A stretch of DNA of 64,000 bases, taken from JADLHS01 sp036274115 (GTDB taxonomy: Bacteria; Verrucomicrobiota; Verrucomicrobiia; Limisphaerales; JADLHS01). The position numbers and the translations under genes were made by a program. Position 1 is the stretch's first letter. The number at the start of each line of letters is the position of its first letter. The DNA lies in the NCBI GenBank assembly GCA_036274115.1, contig DASUGI010000107.1, positions 1 through 64,000 on the forward strand, read 5' to 3'. Of this stretch, positions 50,667 through 59,550 are shown one piece after another. Below the pieces are notes generated by a model. It was not told the origin of the DNA, did no database searches, and saw only the letters and a program-made list of their open reading frames with translations.

Positions 50667-53600
50667 ATGGCCAGCGCGTTTGAATTCATTCTGAATGGCC
50701 GGTCAGTTCGCGTCGCGGACGTTTCACCGAATACCACGCTGCTGGAGTATCTGCGCGCCCATGGCCTGACCGGTTCGAAGGAAGGCTGTGCGGAAGGCGA
50801 TTGCGGCGCGTGCTCGGTCGCGATGATTGAGCGTGATTCCAATGGCAAACCGACCTGGCGTGCGGTGAACAGTTGCCTCATGCCGGTTTGCCTCGTTGCC
50901 GGGCGCGAATTGGTCACCGTGGAGGGCATCGGCAATTACGCACTCCACGCTCAGCACTCGGCGCTTGATAGGCTGCATCCCGTCCAGCGCAAAATGGTCG
51001 AGCACTTTGGCTCGCAGTGCGGTTATTGCACGCCCGGTTTCGTTTGCTCCCTTTTCGAAGGCTACTATCGCGATGATTTAAGCACGCAGGACGATCTCGA
51101 TGACCAACTCTCTGGCAATCTCTGCCGTTGCACGGGCTACCGTGCGATCCGCGAGGCGGCGATTGATGCGTTTTCCTGTCGGAGCAGCCGAGGTGATGAG
51201 GCTCAAACCAATGACGGAAACCGACCAGCGGCGTCTCGCGCCAACGGTCATCCGGACTCGTTTGTCGAGCGGCTCAAACAAACCCGGTCACCACTCGGCT
51301 CTGCCGACTACCGCAGCAACGGAGAACAGTTCTTCCGTCCGACCTCCCTCGTTGAACTCCTGCAACTGCGCAACGGACATCCCGACGCGCGACTCATTGC
51401 AGGCGCAACCGAACTTGGCCTGGACATCACCAAACGGTTTAAGAAGTTCCCTGTGCTCATTTCTTCTGAAGGTGTAGTCGAACTGAAGGAACTTAAGTCC
51501 ACCGAAACCGAATGGCACATCGGCGCGGCGGTTACGTTGACGGACATTGAAGACGAGCTTGCAGCGGAGTATCCGGCGTTTGCGGATATGTTGCGGGTGT
51601 TTGGCTCACGGCAGATTCGCAATCGCGCAACGATGGGTGGTAACATCGTGACCGCTTCGCCGATTGGCGACAGTGCGCCCGTCCTGTTGGCCTTGGATGC
51701 CAAAGTGGCGCTGGCTTCAGAGTCAGGTGAACGCACGCTGCCAATCAGCGAGTTCTTTATCGCCTACCGCAAAACCGCGCTGCAACCCGGTGAAATCCTG
51801 AAAACCATCATCATCCCTCGTGGCTCATCAATGCCGGGCCTCACGCGCCAATGCCGTTGGTTCAAAGTTTCCAAGCGGCGCGAGATGGACATCAGCACAG
51901 TGGCCGCGTGCTTCACCGTGGACCTGGATGCCCAAGGAATCGTGCGCCACGTTCGACTGGCCTATGGCGGAGTCGCGGCCATGCCGTTGCGCGCCCGGAA
52001 AACGGAAACTGCGTTGCTGGGCAAAGTCTGGAATCAGGAAGCGGTTCAAAGCGCGCTGCCGATTCTGCGAGCGGAGTTTGCTCCCATCTCCGATGTGCGC
52101 GGAACGGCGGAGTATCGCAGCGGATTGATCGCGAGTTTGCTGGAGAAGTTTTATGCGGAGTGTTCGTGGCGGCCGGCATCCCTGCCTGCCGTAGAGGACG
52201 GCATCTTGCCGCCCGGTGAACCCCTCGCATTGAATAGTGATGCAGGTGGTTCAACCGCTTCCTTGCAAACTGCAGCAAATTCCGCCGGGCTCGGAAGCCC
52301 GGCTCTACAGCAGGCTGGGAAGCCTGCTGCTACTCCCCACGAAAGCGCACACAAGCACGTCACCGGCGAGGCGATGTATGTGGACGACCAAACGCTTGGA
52401 ATGCTGGAGGTCTGGCCGGTTTGCTCGCCGCACGCACGTGCGAAAATTCTGAAGCGCGACGCCACGGCGGCCCGGCAAATGCCCGGGATCAGAACAATCC
52501 TGTTTGCCGAAGACATCCCCGGCGCAAACGACGTCGGCACAAAGAAGGACGAACCTTTGCTGGCGTCGAACGAGGTGCTTTTTCACAGCCAGTTTGTCGC
52601 GCTGGTCGTGGGTGAAACACAGGAAACCTGCCGCGCGGCTGCGGAGAAGGTTGTCGTGGAATACGACCCACTGAAGCCAATCGTTACCCTTCGGGACGCA
52701 ATCGCCGCAAAGAGTGTTCATAACGAGCCGAACTTCATTCGCCGCGGCAATTGCGACGAGACGCTATCGCAAGCACCGCTGTCGCTCGAAGGTGAGTTCG
52801 AATTACAAGGGCAGGAGCATTTTTATCTCGAAACGCATGCCGCCTGGGCCGAGCGCGGCGAGGATGGTTCAATATTCGTCGCTTCTTCAACTCAACATCC
52901 CTCCGAAGTGCAACAGGTCGTCGCACACCTGCTGCATTTGCCGGCGAACAAAGTGGTGGTGCAGGTGTCGCGCATGGGCGGTGGATTCGGTGGTAAAGAG
53001 ACGCAAGCCGCGACGCCGGCCGGACTGGCCGCCCTGGCAGCCTATCATGTCGCCGGGAGCGCCGGCGTCTCGCCGGCGGGACGCCAGCGCTCCCGGGCCG
53101 TGCGCGTGCGATTCAATCGCGACCAGGACATGGCGTTCCTCGGGCATCGGCATCCATTTCTGGCGAAGTTCAAAGTGGGCTTTGATGAGAACGGCTTGTT
53201 GCAGGCGGCGCAGGTTCATCTCTGGTCCAATGGTGGCTGGGCGCAGGATCTGTCGCAAGCAGTGACGGATCGCGCATTGTTCCATCTCGACAACGCTTAC
53301 TACATTCCGGCAGTGGAATTCCGCGGACAGGTGGCAAAGACGAATCTTTCGTCGAACACGGCCTTTCGCGGATTCGGCGGACCGCAAGGGATGCTGGTGA
53401 TTGAGGAAATTCTGGATCGCATAGCACGACGGCTTGGTTTGCCGCCGGAGGTGGTGCGCGAACGAAATCTGTATCGCGGCACGGGCGAGACGAACACAAC
53501 GCATTACGGCCAGCAGATTGAGGACAATCGAATCCAAACCATCTGGCAAGAGCTCAAAAAGTCAGCCGAGTTGGAGCAGCGTCGTGCGCAGATCGCCGAA

Positions 53601-54755
53601 TGGAATGCCGGACATCCGCACGTCAAACGCGGCATCGCCATCACTCCGGTGAAGTTCGGCATCAGCTTCACGGTCACGCATCTGAACCAGGCCGGTGCGT
53701 TCGTGTTGATTTATCAGGATGGCACGGTGCAGTTGAATCACGGTGGCACAGAGATGGGTCAGGGCCTGCACACAAACGTGGTGATGATTGCAGCCAGGGA
53801 ATTGGGCGTGAAGCTGGAGAACATCCGTGTGATGCCGACGAGCACGGATAAAGTGCCGAACACATCGGCGACTGCAGCGAGCGCCGGCACGGACCTGAAC
53901 GGCATGGCGGTGAAGAATGCGTGTGAGACCTTGCGCACCAGGCTCGCGCCGGTAGCCCTTGAACTCGTAGCAGCCGAGGTCACGAGGCTCAGGGCGAACG
54001 CGGAAGGCGGAATGCGGAGCGCGGAGTTGAGTCAAAGCCTGCTCACGTCGGCTGCTACGGAAGTGATCTTCGACAATGGCTTTGTGTTCCATCGTGAGTT
54101 TCCTGAAGTGAAGATTCCCTTTGCGCAGGTGGCGCAGAAGGCTTACCTGGCCCGCGTCAGTCTTTCGGCGACGGGCTACTACGCAACACCCGGGATTCAT
54201 TGGGAGCGCGCGGCGGGGCGCGGCAAACCGTTTCACTATTTCGCTTACGGTGCTGCCGTGACTGAGGTGGAAGTGGATGGATTCACCGGAATGCACCGGG
54301 TGTTGCGGGTGGATATTCTTCACGACGTGGGCGATTCAGTGAACGAAGGCGTGAATCGCGGTCAGATTGAAGGCGGGTTCGTGCAAGGCATGGGTTGGTT
54401 GACGACCGAGGAACTCAAATGGGATGACAAGGGCACGTTGCTCACGCACTCGCCGGATACCTACAAAATTCCGTCCATCGGCGATACGCCGAAGGTGTTC
54501 AACGTAACACTGCTCAAGAACGCGACGCAGACTGGCGTCATTCACGGCAGCAAGGCCGTGGGCGAACCCCCGTTGATGCTGGCGATTTCGGTGCGGGAAG
54601 CGCTGCGCGATGCGGTGGCCGCCTTCGGTTCGGGCCGGAGAGAAGTTCCGCTCGCATCGCCGGCAACCTGCGAGGCGCTTTGGATGGCAATTCAGAAGCA
54701 AAGCCAGACCAACGAGCAGGCGCTGCAAAAGGCCGAATTGGCCATGGCCAAATAA
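50667..54755 (+). CDS. single-chain xanthine dehydrogenase (2Fe-2S + FAD + Mo)
   Basis: Molybdo-flavoprotein of 1362 residues that oxidises hypoxanthine and xanthine to urate. N-terminal 2Fe-2S domains: GCAEGDCGACSV (Cys-41, 46, 49), then FGSQCGYCTPGF and GNLCRCTGYRAI. FAD domain: AGATELGLDITKRF, RNRATMGGNIVTASPIGDSA. Mo domain: SRMGGGFGGKETQAA, NTAFRGFGGPQGM, LNHGGTEMGQGLHTNV and the Glu of GEPPLMLAISVREA. Most bacteria split XDH in two subunits (XdhA/XdhB); the fused single chain is the eukaryotic-type layout. Four segments lack family similarity and are repeat-coded: about residues 170-195, 520-560, 797-810 and 1110-1128. XdhC and an NCS2 purine permease lie close downstream. Confidence 0.93.
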   Translation: MASAFEFILNGRSVRVADVSPNTTLLEYLRAHGLTGSKEGCAEGDCGACSVAMIERDSNGKPTWRAVNSCLMPVCLVAGRELVTVEGIGNYALHAQHSALDRLHPVQRKMVEHFGSQCGYCTPGFVCSLFEGYYRDDLSTQDDLDDQLSGNLCRCTGYRAIREAAIDAFSCRSSRGDEAQTNDGNRPAASRANGHPDSFVERLKQTRSPLGSADYRSNGEQFFRPTSLVELLQLRNGHPDARLIAGATELGLDITKRFKKFPVLISSEGVVELKELKSTETEWHIGAAVTLTDIEDELAAEYPAFADMLRVFGSRQIRNRATMGGNIVTASPIGDSAPVLLALDAKVALASESGERTLPISEFFIAYRKTALQPGEILKTIIIPRGSSMPGLTRQCRWFKVSKRREMDISTVAACFTVDLDAQGIVRHVRLAYGGVAAMPLRARKTETALLGKVWNQEAVQSALPILRAEFAPISDVRGTAEYRSGLIASLLEKFYAECSWRPASLPAVEDGILPPGEPLALNSDAGGSTASLQTAANSAGLGSPALQQAGKPAATPHESAHKHVTGEAMYVDDQTLGMLEVWPVCSPHARAKILKRDATAARQMPGIRTILFAEDIPGANDVGTKKDEPLLASNEVLFHSQFVALVVGETQETCRAAAEKVVVEYDPLKPIVTLRDAIAAKSVHNEPNFIRRGNCDETLSQAPLSLEGEFELQGQEHFYLETHAAWAERGEDGSIFVASSTQHPSEVQQVVAHLLHLPANKVVVQVSRMGGGFGGKETQAATPAGLAALAAYHVAGSAGVSPAGRQRSRAVRVRFNRDQDMAFLGHRHPFLAKFKVGFDENGLLQAAQVHLWSNGGWAQDLSQAVTDRALFHLDNAYYIPAVEFRGQVAKTNLSSNTAFRGFGGPQGMLVIEEILDRIARRLGLPPEVVRERNLYRGTGETNTTHYGQQIEDNRIQTIWQELKKSAELEQRRAQIAEWNAGHPHVKRGIAITPVKFGISFTVTHLNQAGAFVLIYQDGTVQLNHGGTEMGQGLHTNVVMIAARELGVKLENIRVMPTSTDKVPNTSATAASAGTDLNGMAVKNACETLRTRLAPVALELVAAEVTRLRANAEGGMRSAELSQSLLTSAATEVIFDNGFVFHREFPEVKIPFAQVAQKAYLARVSLSATGYYATPGIHWERAAGRGKPFHYFAYGAAVTEVEVDGFTGMHRVLRVDILHDVGDSVNEGVNRGQIEGGFVQGMGWLTTEELKWDDKGTLLTHSPDTYKIPSIGDTPKVFNVTLLKNATQTGVIHGSKAVGEPPLMLAISVREALRDAVAAFGSGRREVPLASPATCEALWMAIQKQSQTNEQALQKAELAMAK
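52284..52328. repeat. double hairpin repeat inside xdh
   Basis: Two hairpins with perfect 8-bp stems (52284-52291/52296-52303 and 52309-52316/52321-52328) and 4-base loops lie end to end. They are read in frame as an Ala/Gly/Pro/Gln-rich linker (LGSPALQQAGKPAA) between the FAD and molybdenum domains. Confidence 0.75.
53055..53094. repeat. palindromic repeat inside the xdh molybdenum domain
   Basis: Arms 53055-53069 and 53080-53094 are inverted copies with one mismatch in 15 bases; the middle CGCCGGCG is itself palindromic. It encodes GSAGVSPAGRQRSRA in frame within a conserved part of the molybdenum domain. Confidence 0.75.
53997..54026. repeat. heptanucleotide repeat inside xdh
   Basis: Four 7-base units ending in GCGG (AACGCGG, AAGGCGG, AATGCGG, AGCGCGG) plus two bases. 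Same GCGG-type unit as in mqnC. Encodes about 10 residues (ANAEGGMRSAE) in frame. Confidence 0.75.
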
Positions 54756-54803
54756 TTCTCCGGCACGGCGTGACGATTCAGCCAGTGAGTTGTCTTTTCC
54801 GTC

Positions 54804-55562
54804 ATGAAAACTCGCATTGTGCTCGTTGCGACAATTGTAGTTGGTTTCGTCACCGCCGGTCTGAACTTCGTCGTGGTTGCCAACAAGATTACCAAGCTTC
54901 AATCAGCGCTGGCCGAACAAAGTGTCGCGCGCGCGAAGGCAGAAAGCGCCCTGGCAACCGCCAGCGGAAATCTGGAACAAGCCAGCCGGGCACTTCGGCA
55001 AACGACGGTTGCGCTGGAAGCTGCAAAAGAAGCCAACGACGCTTTAGCCGCCAGGGTTGAGGAACTGAAGGATCGGACTCAGACACTCACCGCGCAAGGT
55101 GAGTTGCTTCAGCAGAAGCTCAACGACACCCGCGCGAACCTGGCGGCCTACGAGAGCCTCATGACCATACAGCAGGCGGTGAACGCCGCCGGGCAGATCA
55201 AGAGCTTGCAGCAGGAACTCGCAACCATCACGAAGGACAAGCAGGAGCTGACAAGAATCGTCGCGCAACAAAAAGCCAGGCTGAATGTCATCGATGGCAA
55301 TGTCGTGTATTTGCCCGCCGACCTCGCCGGGACGGTGCTCGCCACCGATCCCAGGTGGCAGTTTGTCGTTCTTAACGCTGGAAAAGATCAAGGCGTGTTG
55401 GAACACGGGGAACTTCTGATCAGCCGCGAAGGCAGGCTGGTGGGCAAAGTGATCGTCCAGCGAGTTGATAAGAACAGCTCGATTGCGAATGTAATGCGGG
55501 GATGGACACTCGCGGAAATCCTGGAAGGCGACGTCTTCATTCCGGCTCATCCGCGTTCCTGA
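54804..55562 (+). CDS. coiled-coil membrane protein with MreC-like C-terminal domain
   Basis: Protein of 252 residues. One N-terminal membrane helix (IVLVATIVVGFVTAGLNFVVV) is followed by a long coiled coil (about residues 30-170, Ala/Gln/Glu/Leu-rich heptads). The C-terminal domain has VLATDPRWQFVVLNAGKDQGVLEHGELLI and GRLVGKVIVQRVDKNSSIANV, resembling the beta domain of MreC. The full MreC shape-determining protein has a different start and a paired domain, so this is a distant or partial relative. It may span the periplasm as a structural protein. It lies 48 bases after xdh, but any functional link to purines is not apparent. Confidence 0.7.
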   Translation: MKTRIVLVATIVVGFVTAGLNFVVVANKITKLQSALAEQSVARAKAESALATASGNLEQASRALRQTTVALEAAKEANDALAARVEELKDRTQTLTAQGELLQQKLNDTRANLAAYESLMTIQQAVNAAGQIKSLQQELATITKDKQELTRIVAQQKARLNVIDGNVVYLPADLAGTVLATDPRWQFVVLNAGKDQGVLEHGELLISREGRLVGKVIVQRVDKNSSIANVMRGWTLAEILEGDVFIPAHPRS

Positions 55563-55668
55563 GCTGTACCGCTTTCGACCTTCGCTCTCCGAATTCCGGC
55601 TTAAGCACTTCGTGGCTGGCATTCGCGGACGCATCAACTAGCATCGGGCATTCTCTACAGCCCGAATT

Positions 55669-56667
55669 ATGAAGCGATCACATCATCTGCTTGTTCTGCT
55701 TTTACTCAGTTGCTCATTCGCGGCATTGGCGGAGTCGGAACTGAATCTGGCCGCGATTGACCAGGCTTCGAGCAATGCGCCCGGCCTGTTTCTCAATCCG
55801 GCACAACGCGTCCAGACCGTTCGGAGTTTCCTGGCGCTGGCGCAGGTCAAAGGCGGCAGTGGCCGCGAGGAGATGATTCGGGACACCGTCAAGCGATTGC
55901 TGGTTTCGGCAGGCGCGATTGAGATTCGGCTCAAGAACGCGGATTCAAACGCCCCATTGAACCTCGTGATGCAATTGCCCGCTACCGGTGAACTCACCAA
56001 CGCGCCGGGTATGCTGTTGAACGCGCATCTGGACACGATTGCGCAGTCTACACCGGAAAACATCCTGTTCGATCCGGAGTCGGGCGATTTTTATCACCGC
56101 TTTCAGACCGACGCGAACCGGAACTCGTCGTTCGGTGGCGATGATCGTTCGGGAGTTGCGGCGATTGTGGAAGCAATCCGGGTTCTCCAGACGAATTATT
56201 GGAGCCGCGGCGTCCCGCATCGAAAGATAGTTCTGCTTTTTACGGCCGATGAGGAGCGAGGCTGTGTCGGCGCGCGTTACATCAGCAAACACCAACCTGA
56301 GTTGTTTCAGAAACTGGATCTAAGTCTCTCCATGGACGGTCCGCTGGATTTCCGTCCCAACCCGCCCACCAACCGTGTGATTGCGGTTGTTGCCAATGCT
56401 GCTTTGACGAATGCGCCTTATCAACGTGTGATGGAACTGTTGCGGGGATTTTCACGCCGGACGCAAATTGCCTTCGAGCACACTGAATACGGACTGGGCC
56501 GGGGCGATTTCGCCTACTTTCCCGAATCGGCCCGCGCGGGTCTGCATTTGCGCAGTCCGGTTCGCGGTTACCACACGAAGGAGCGAGTCAACGTGCGCGA
56601 CCAGATCAACCACGTGGAACTCCTTTGTTATTTGATTCTTGGCCTGGATGGAACGTTGCCGCCCTGA
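55669..56667 (+). CDS. exported M20-family metallopeptidase (peptidase T-like)
   Basis: Protein of 332 residues with a signal peptide (LLVLLLLSCSFAALAES). It carries the M20/M28 zinc-peptidase features: MLLNAHLDTIAQ, the bridging Asp in FGGDDRSGVAAIVEA, the catalytic Glu in FTADEERGCVGARY, MDGPLDF and a last His in VRGYHTKERVNVRD. The core resembles PepT or PepT-like tripeptidases and M20 carboxypeptidases; a cut substrate is unclear. The exported form suggests digestion of peptides in the periplasm. It converges on the xdhC gene with about 20 bases between the stops. Confidence 0.85.
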   Translation: MKRSHHLLVLLLLSCSFAALAESELNLAAIDQASSNAPGLFLNPAQRVQTVRSFLALAQVKGGSGREEMIRDTVKRLLVSAGAIEIRLKNADSNAPLNLVMQLPATGELTNAPGMLLNAHLDTIAQSTPENILFDPESGDFYHRFQTDANRNSSFGGDDRSGVAAIVEAIRVLQTNYWSRGVPHRKIVLLFTADEERGCVGARYISKHQPELFQKLDLSLSMDGPLDFRPNPPTNRVIAVVANAALTNAPYQRVMELLRGFSRRTQIAFEHTEYGLGRGDFAYFPESARAGLHLRSPVRGYHTKERVNVRDQINHVELLCYLILGLDGTLPP

Positions 56668-56688
56668 GCGGACATTCTCATTGCTCCG

Positions 56689-57672
56689 TTAAACCAATTC
56701 AGCCTTCGCCGCGGTAGCGTTTTGTTCTCCAGCCAGTTCGGCCCGTTTGTCGATATATTGCGCCATGATGTCCACGGCGATTTCCATGACGCTTTGTGAA
56801 CGGATGCGGATGCCCACCGGACAAGCCACGCGCGCGATTTCCTCTGCCGTAACGATTTTCCTTTTGATAAAGTGTTCGGAGATCGTTCGTGCCTTTCGCG
56901 TGCTGCCAATCATGCCCAGGAAAGCGAATGGACGGTGAATCCAGGTCTCCAATACGAGCGCGTCGTGTTTGTGGCCGCGCGTGACGATGAGGCCGAACGT
57001 CGGCACGTTCGGAAAGGGCGCGTTGGCAAGCTCGGACCAATCGCCAGTGCGAATAGTTACGCCTTGAGGAAAGAAATCGTGGTTGGCGAGTTCCGGGCGA
57101 TCATCGAACACCGTCACGGCGAAGTCCAATTGTTGGGCGAGTGGCGCGACGGCTTGCGCGATGTGACCCGAGCCGGCAATCCACAACGCGCAAGGAGATG
57201 TGATGGTTTCGGTGTAGAGCCAGTCAGGGGAGTTGTTCGTTGATGGTTGATGGTTGATGGCCGCACTCGCCAGCGTGATGGCGAAGTCTTTCTTCACGCC
57301 CCAGGTTCTCGTGCCCTCGCGCTGAGCGAGTTGCTTCCAAAAGTGAGTTCCGGCATTCTGCGCATTCGGAAGTATCACGCCGAAAACCTTTCCGCCACAG
57401 ATCAGGCCGTCGTCCCAACCGAAGTCGTGGTCGAGCACAAGTTCGAAGGCCTCAGGCTTGCCGGTCTTGAGTGAATTCAGGGCAAGACGTTGCGCTTCGG
57501 CCTCAAGACAACCGCCTCCAAGAGTGCCCTGGATTCGCCGGTCAGCATGGAAGATGGCTTTCGCGCCGAGCTTTTGCGGACTGGAGCCTTTCACGCCAGT
57601 GATGATGCCCAGCGCGACTGATTCGCCACGTTGCGCCGCATCAGCCAGAGCCTGGAAGATCGAATCACCCAC
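56689..57672 (-). CDS. xdhC: XdhC/CoxI-family molybdenum cofactor-insertion protein
   Basis: Protein of 327 residues with the XdhC_CoxI domain (VKGSSPQKLGAKAIFHADRRIQGTLGGGCLEAEA) followed by a Rossmann domain (ALWIAGSGHIAQAVAPLAQ, VFDDRPELAN). The C-terminus contains FLGMIGSTRKARTISEHF. XdhC chaperones bind molybdenum cofactor, protect it and help insert it into xanthine dehydrogenase, so it serves the XDH encoded about 2 kb away on the other strand. About 10 residues near 138-147 (NHQPSTNNS) come from a heptanucleotide repeat in the linker between the two domains. The two genes are not in one operon, which is unusual for the pair. Confidence 0.88.
   Translation of the reverse strand: MGDSIFQALADAAQRGESVALGIITGVKGSSPQKLGAKAIFHADRRIQGTLGGGCLEAEAQRLALNSLKTGKPEAFELVLDHDFGWDDGLICGGKVFGVILPNAQNAGTHFWKQLAQREGTRTWGVKKDFAITLASAAINHQPSTNNSPDWLYTETITSPCALWIAGSGHIAQAVAPLAQQLDFAVTVFDDRPELANHDFFPQGVTIRTGDWSELANAPFPNVPTFGLIVTRGHKHDALVLETWIHRPFAFLGMIGSTRKARTISEHFIKRKIVTAEEIARVACPVGIRIRSQSVMEIAVDIMAQYIDKRAELAGEQNATAAKAELV
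57232..57260. repeat. heptanucleotide tandem repeat in xdhC
   Basis: Four 7-base units (GTTGTTC, then GTTGATG three times) plus one base. It falls in the linker between the XdhC domains and keeps the reading frame. Confidence 0.75.
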
Positions 57673-57721
57673 GCCGGAAACGTAGCGCGATCAACCGGAA
57701 GGTCCAAGCACCAACCTCCGC

Positions 57722-57921
57722 CGGGGTGTGACAGAAAGTGAGAGTCACCAACGACGATATCGCTCCGTGCTAAACCGCCTCGCTACAGGAGCACGGACAG
57801 CCATGTCCGCACTTTCACTTCCAATTTCAATGTTTCCCCTTCCTTTCGAATTTACGCGGACAAGGCTGTCCGCGCTCCGTGCCGCTTCGTTACGCGACCC
57901 TCACTTTCAGTCACGCCCCCG
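57722..57921. repeat. MITE-like inverted-repeat element, about 200 bp
   Basis: Long imperfect outer arms (57722-57746 and 57896-57921) contain GTGACAGAAAGTGAGAGTC and its inverted near-copy. Inner arms (57789-57811 and 57857-57881) contain ACGGACAGCCATGTCCGC and an inverted near-copy. No transposase is inside. It occupies nearly all of the 312-base gap between the xdhC start and the NCS2 permease, so it may carry or alter their promoters. A short open frame over it (57728-57973) is repeat sequence rather than a gene. Confidence 0.7.
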
Positions 57922-57984
57922 ATGCTGGGTTAGCTCTAAGTTCGGAGCTTGGATTTTGAGGCTTTCCGACTAAGCTCGCGTTCC

Positions 57985-59400
57985 ATGCTCGAACGCTTCT
58001 TTCGTCTCGGGGAGAACCAAACGGGTGTGCGCACCGAGATCCTTGCCGGCGTGACGACGTTCCTCACGATGTCCTACATCATCTTCGTTCAGCCAGCCGT
58101 ACTGTCCGGAAAGATGTTCGGCATGGAGACCGGAATGGACTTCGGCGCGGTGATGACGGCGACCTGCCTGGCAGCCGCGCTGGCGACGACGATCATGGCG
58201 TGCTACGCGCGTTATCCCATCGCTCAAGCACCGGGGATGGGTGAAAACTTCTTCTTCGTGTTTTCAGCGATTCCGGCGGCGACCGCGGCGGGTTTCACCA
58301 ATGGCTGGCAAGTCGCGTTAGGCACGGTGTTCGTGTCGGGCGTCCTGTTCCTGATTTTATCGCTGATTGGGGTGCGCGAAATGATCTTCAACGCCGTGAG
58401 CCCGAGCATGAAGAACGGCATCGCGGCGGGCATTGGATTGTTCATCGCATTCATCGGGCTGCAGAATGCCGGATTGATTCTCAAAGACCCGGGCACAGCC
58501 GTGAAGTTGAATGCGCACTTCGCGTCACCGGACTTAATCGTGTTTTTTACCGGCTTGCTGACAACGTCAGTGTTGCATGCCCGTAAAATCCGCGGCTCGA
58601 TTCTGTGGGGCATCGTTGCGGCAACCGTCCTGGCAGTGATGTTGAAGTTGCTTCTGCCCTCGTTGGGACAACCCATCGCCAACTCTCCGACCGTTACAAG
58701 CTCAAAGCTGATGACGCAGTTTCAATTCGCCAGCAGTGTTGTGGCCGCACCCCCATCGCTGGCCCCGACATTTTTGAAAATGGACATCCCAAACGCGTTG
58801 TCAGCGAAGATGCTCCCGTTCGTGTTTGTGTTTCTGTTTATGTTCATGTTTGACGCCATTGGGACCTTGATTGGCGTGAGTGAACAGGCCGGATTCATGC
58901 GCGACAACAAACTGCCGCGCGCCAGGGAAGCGATGGTGTCGGATGCCGTGGGCACGGTGGCGGGTGCGGCATTGGGGACGAGCACCGTGACCAGCTTTAT
59001 TGAGAGTGCTTCGGGAGTCGAACAAGGCGGGCGCACCGGGCTGACGGGCCTCGTGGTGGCCGCGCTTTTTCTAGTGGCGCTTTTCTTCAGTCCGCTCATC
59101 GCGATGGTGGGAAGTTATCCCGCGATTACCGCACCGGCACTGGTCATCGTAGGTGCGATGATGATTCAAAACGTGACAAAGATTGACTGGAAAGACCACA
59201 GCGAGTCGATTCCGTCCTTTCTCATTTTGATCGGCATTCCGTTGTCGTATTCCATTGCGGACGGGTTGGCGTTGGGATTCATCAGCTATCCCATCATCAA
59301 ACTGTTCAGCGGGCGCGGACGGGAAGTGAGTTGGCTCGCTTATGTGGTGGCAGCGGTGCTGGTGCTCTATTTCGTCTTTGTCCGCAGCCAGATGGGGTAG
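57985..59400 (+). CDS. NCS2-family permease (AzgA/GhxP type purine transporter)
   Basis: Inner-membrane permease of 471 residues with about 12-14 helices. Signature parts are GENQTGVRTEILAGVTTFLTMSYIIFVQP at the start, then MACYARYPIAQAPGMGENFFF and SVGTSTVTSFIESASGVEQGGRTG-like sequence (LGTSTVTSFIESASG). It belongs to the AzgA branch of nucleobase/cation symporters, which take up hypoxanthine, guanine or adenine, rather than the UraA/XanP branch. With xdh and xdhC nearby it forms a purine uptake and oxidation module. The ATG at 57985 is preferred over a TTG at 57949. Confidence 0.9.
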   Translation: MLERFFRLGENQTGVRTEILAGVTTFLTMSYIIFVQPAVLSGKMFGMETGMDFGAVMTATCLAAALATTIMACYARYPIAQAPGMGENFFFVFSAIPAATAAGFTNGWQVALGTVFVSGVLFLILSLIGVREMIFNAVSPSMKNGIAAGIGLFIAFIGLQNAGLILKDPGTAVKLNAHFASPDLIVFFTGLLTTSVLHARKIRGSILWGIVAATVLAVMLKLLLPSLGQPIANSPTVTSSKLMTQFQFASSVVAAPPSLAPTFLKMDIPNALSAKMLPFVFVFLFMFMFDAIGTLIGVSEQAGFMRDNKLPRAREAMVSDAVGTVAGAALGTSTVTSFIESASGVEQGGRTGLTGLVVAALFLVALFFSPLIAMVGSYPAITAPALVIVGAMMIQNVTKIDWKDHSESIPSFLILIGIPLSYSIADGLALGFISYPIIKLFSGRGREVSWLAYVVAAVLVLYFVFVRSQMG

Positions 59401-59465
59401 ATCGGGCAAGTCGGCCAAAATAACCTTGCCACCAGCGGCGAAGATTGGTTCATTTTGAAGGCTTC

Positions 59466-59550
59466 GCGCACGTGGCGGAATTGGCAGACGCGCTACTTTG
59501 AGGTGGTAGTGCCGTAAGGCGTGCAGGTTCAAGTCCTGCCGTGCGCACCA
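59466..59550 (+). tRNA. tRNA-Leu (anticodon GAG)
   Basis: An 85-base tRNA with class II long variable arm. The acceptor stem GCGCACG pairs with CGTGCGC, followed by discriminator A and an encoded CCA. The D-loop has AATTGGCA, the anticodon stem CTACT/GGTAG encloses the loop TTGAGGT with anticodon GAG, and the T-loop is TTCAAGT. It reads CUC and CUU leucine codons. It is not part of any obvious tRNA cluster. Confidence 0.95.

Noticed and set aside
57728..57973. 81-codon plus-strand frame before the permease
   Set aside because: It covers the inverted-repeat element and reads repeat sequence, not a protein family.
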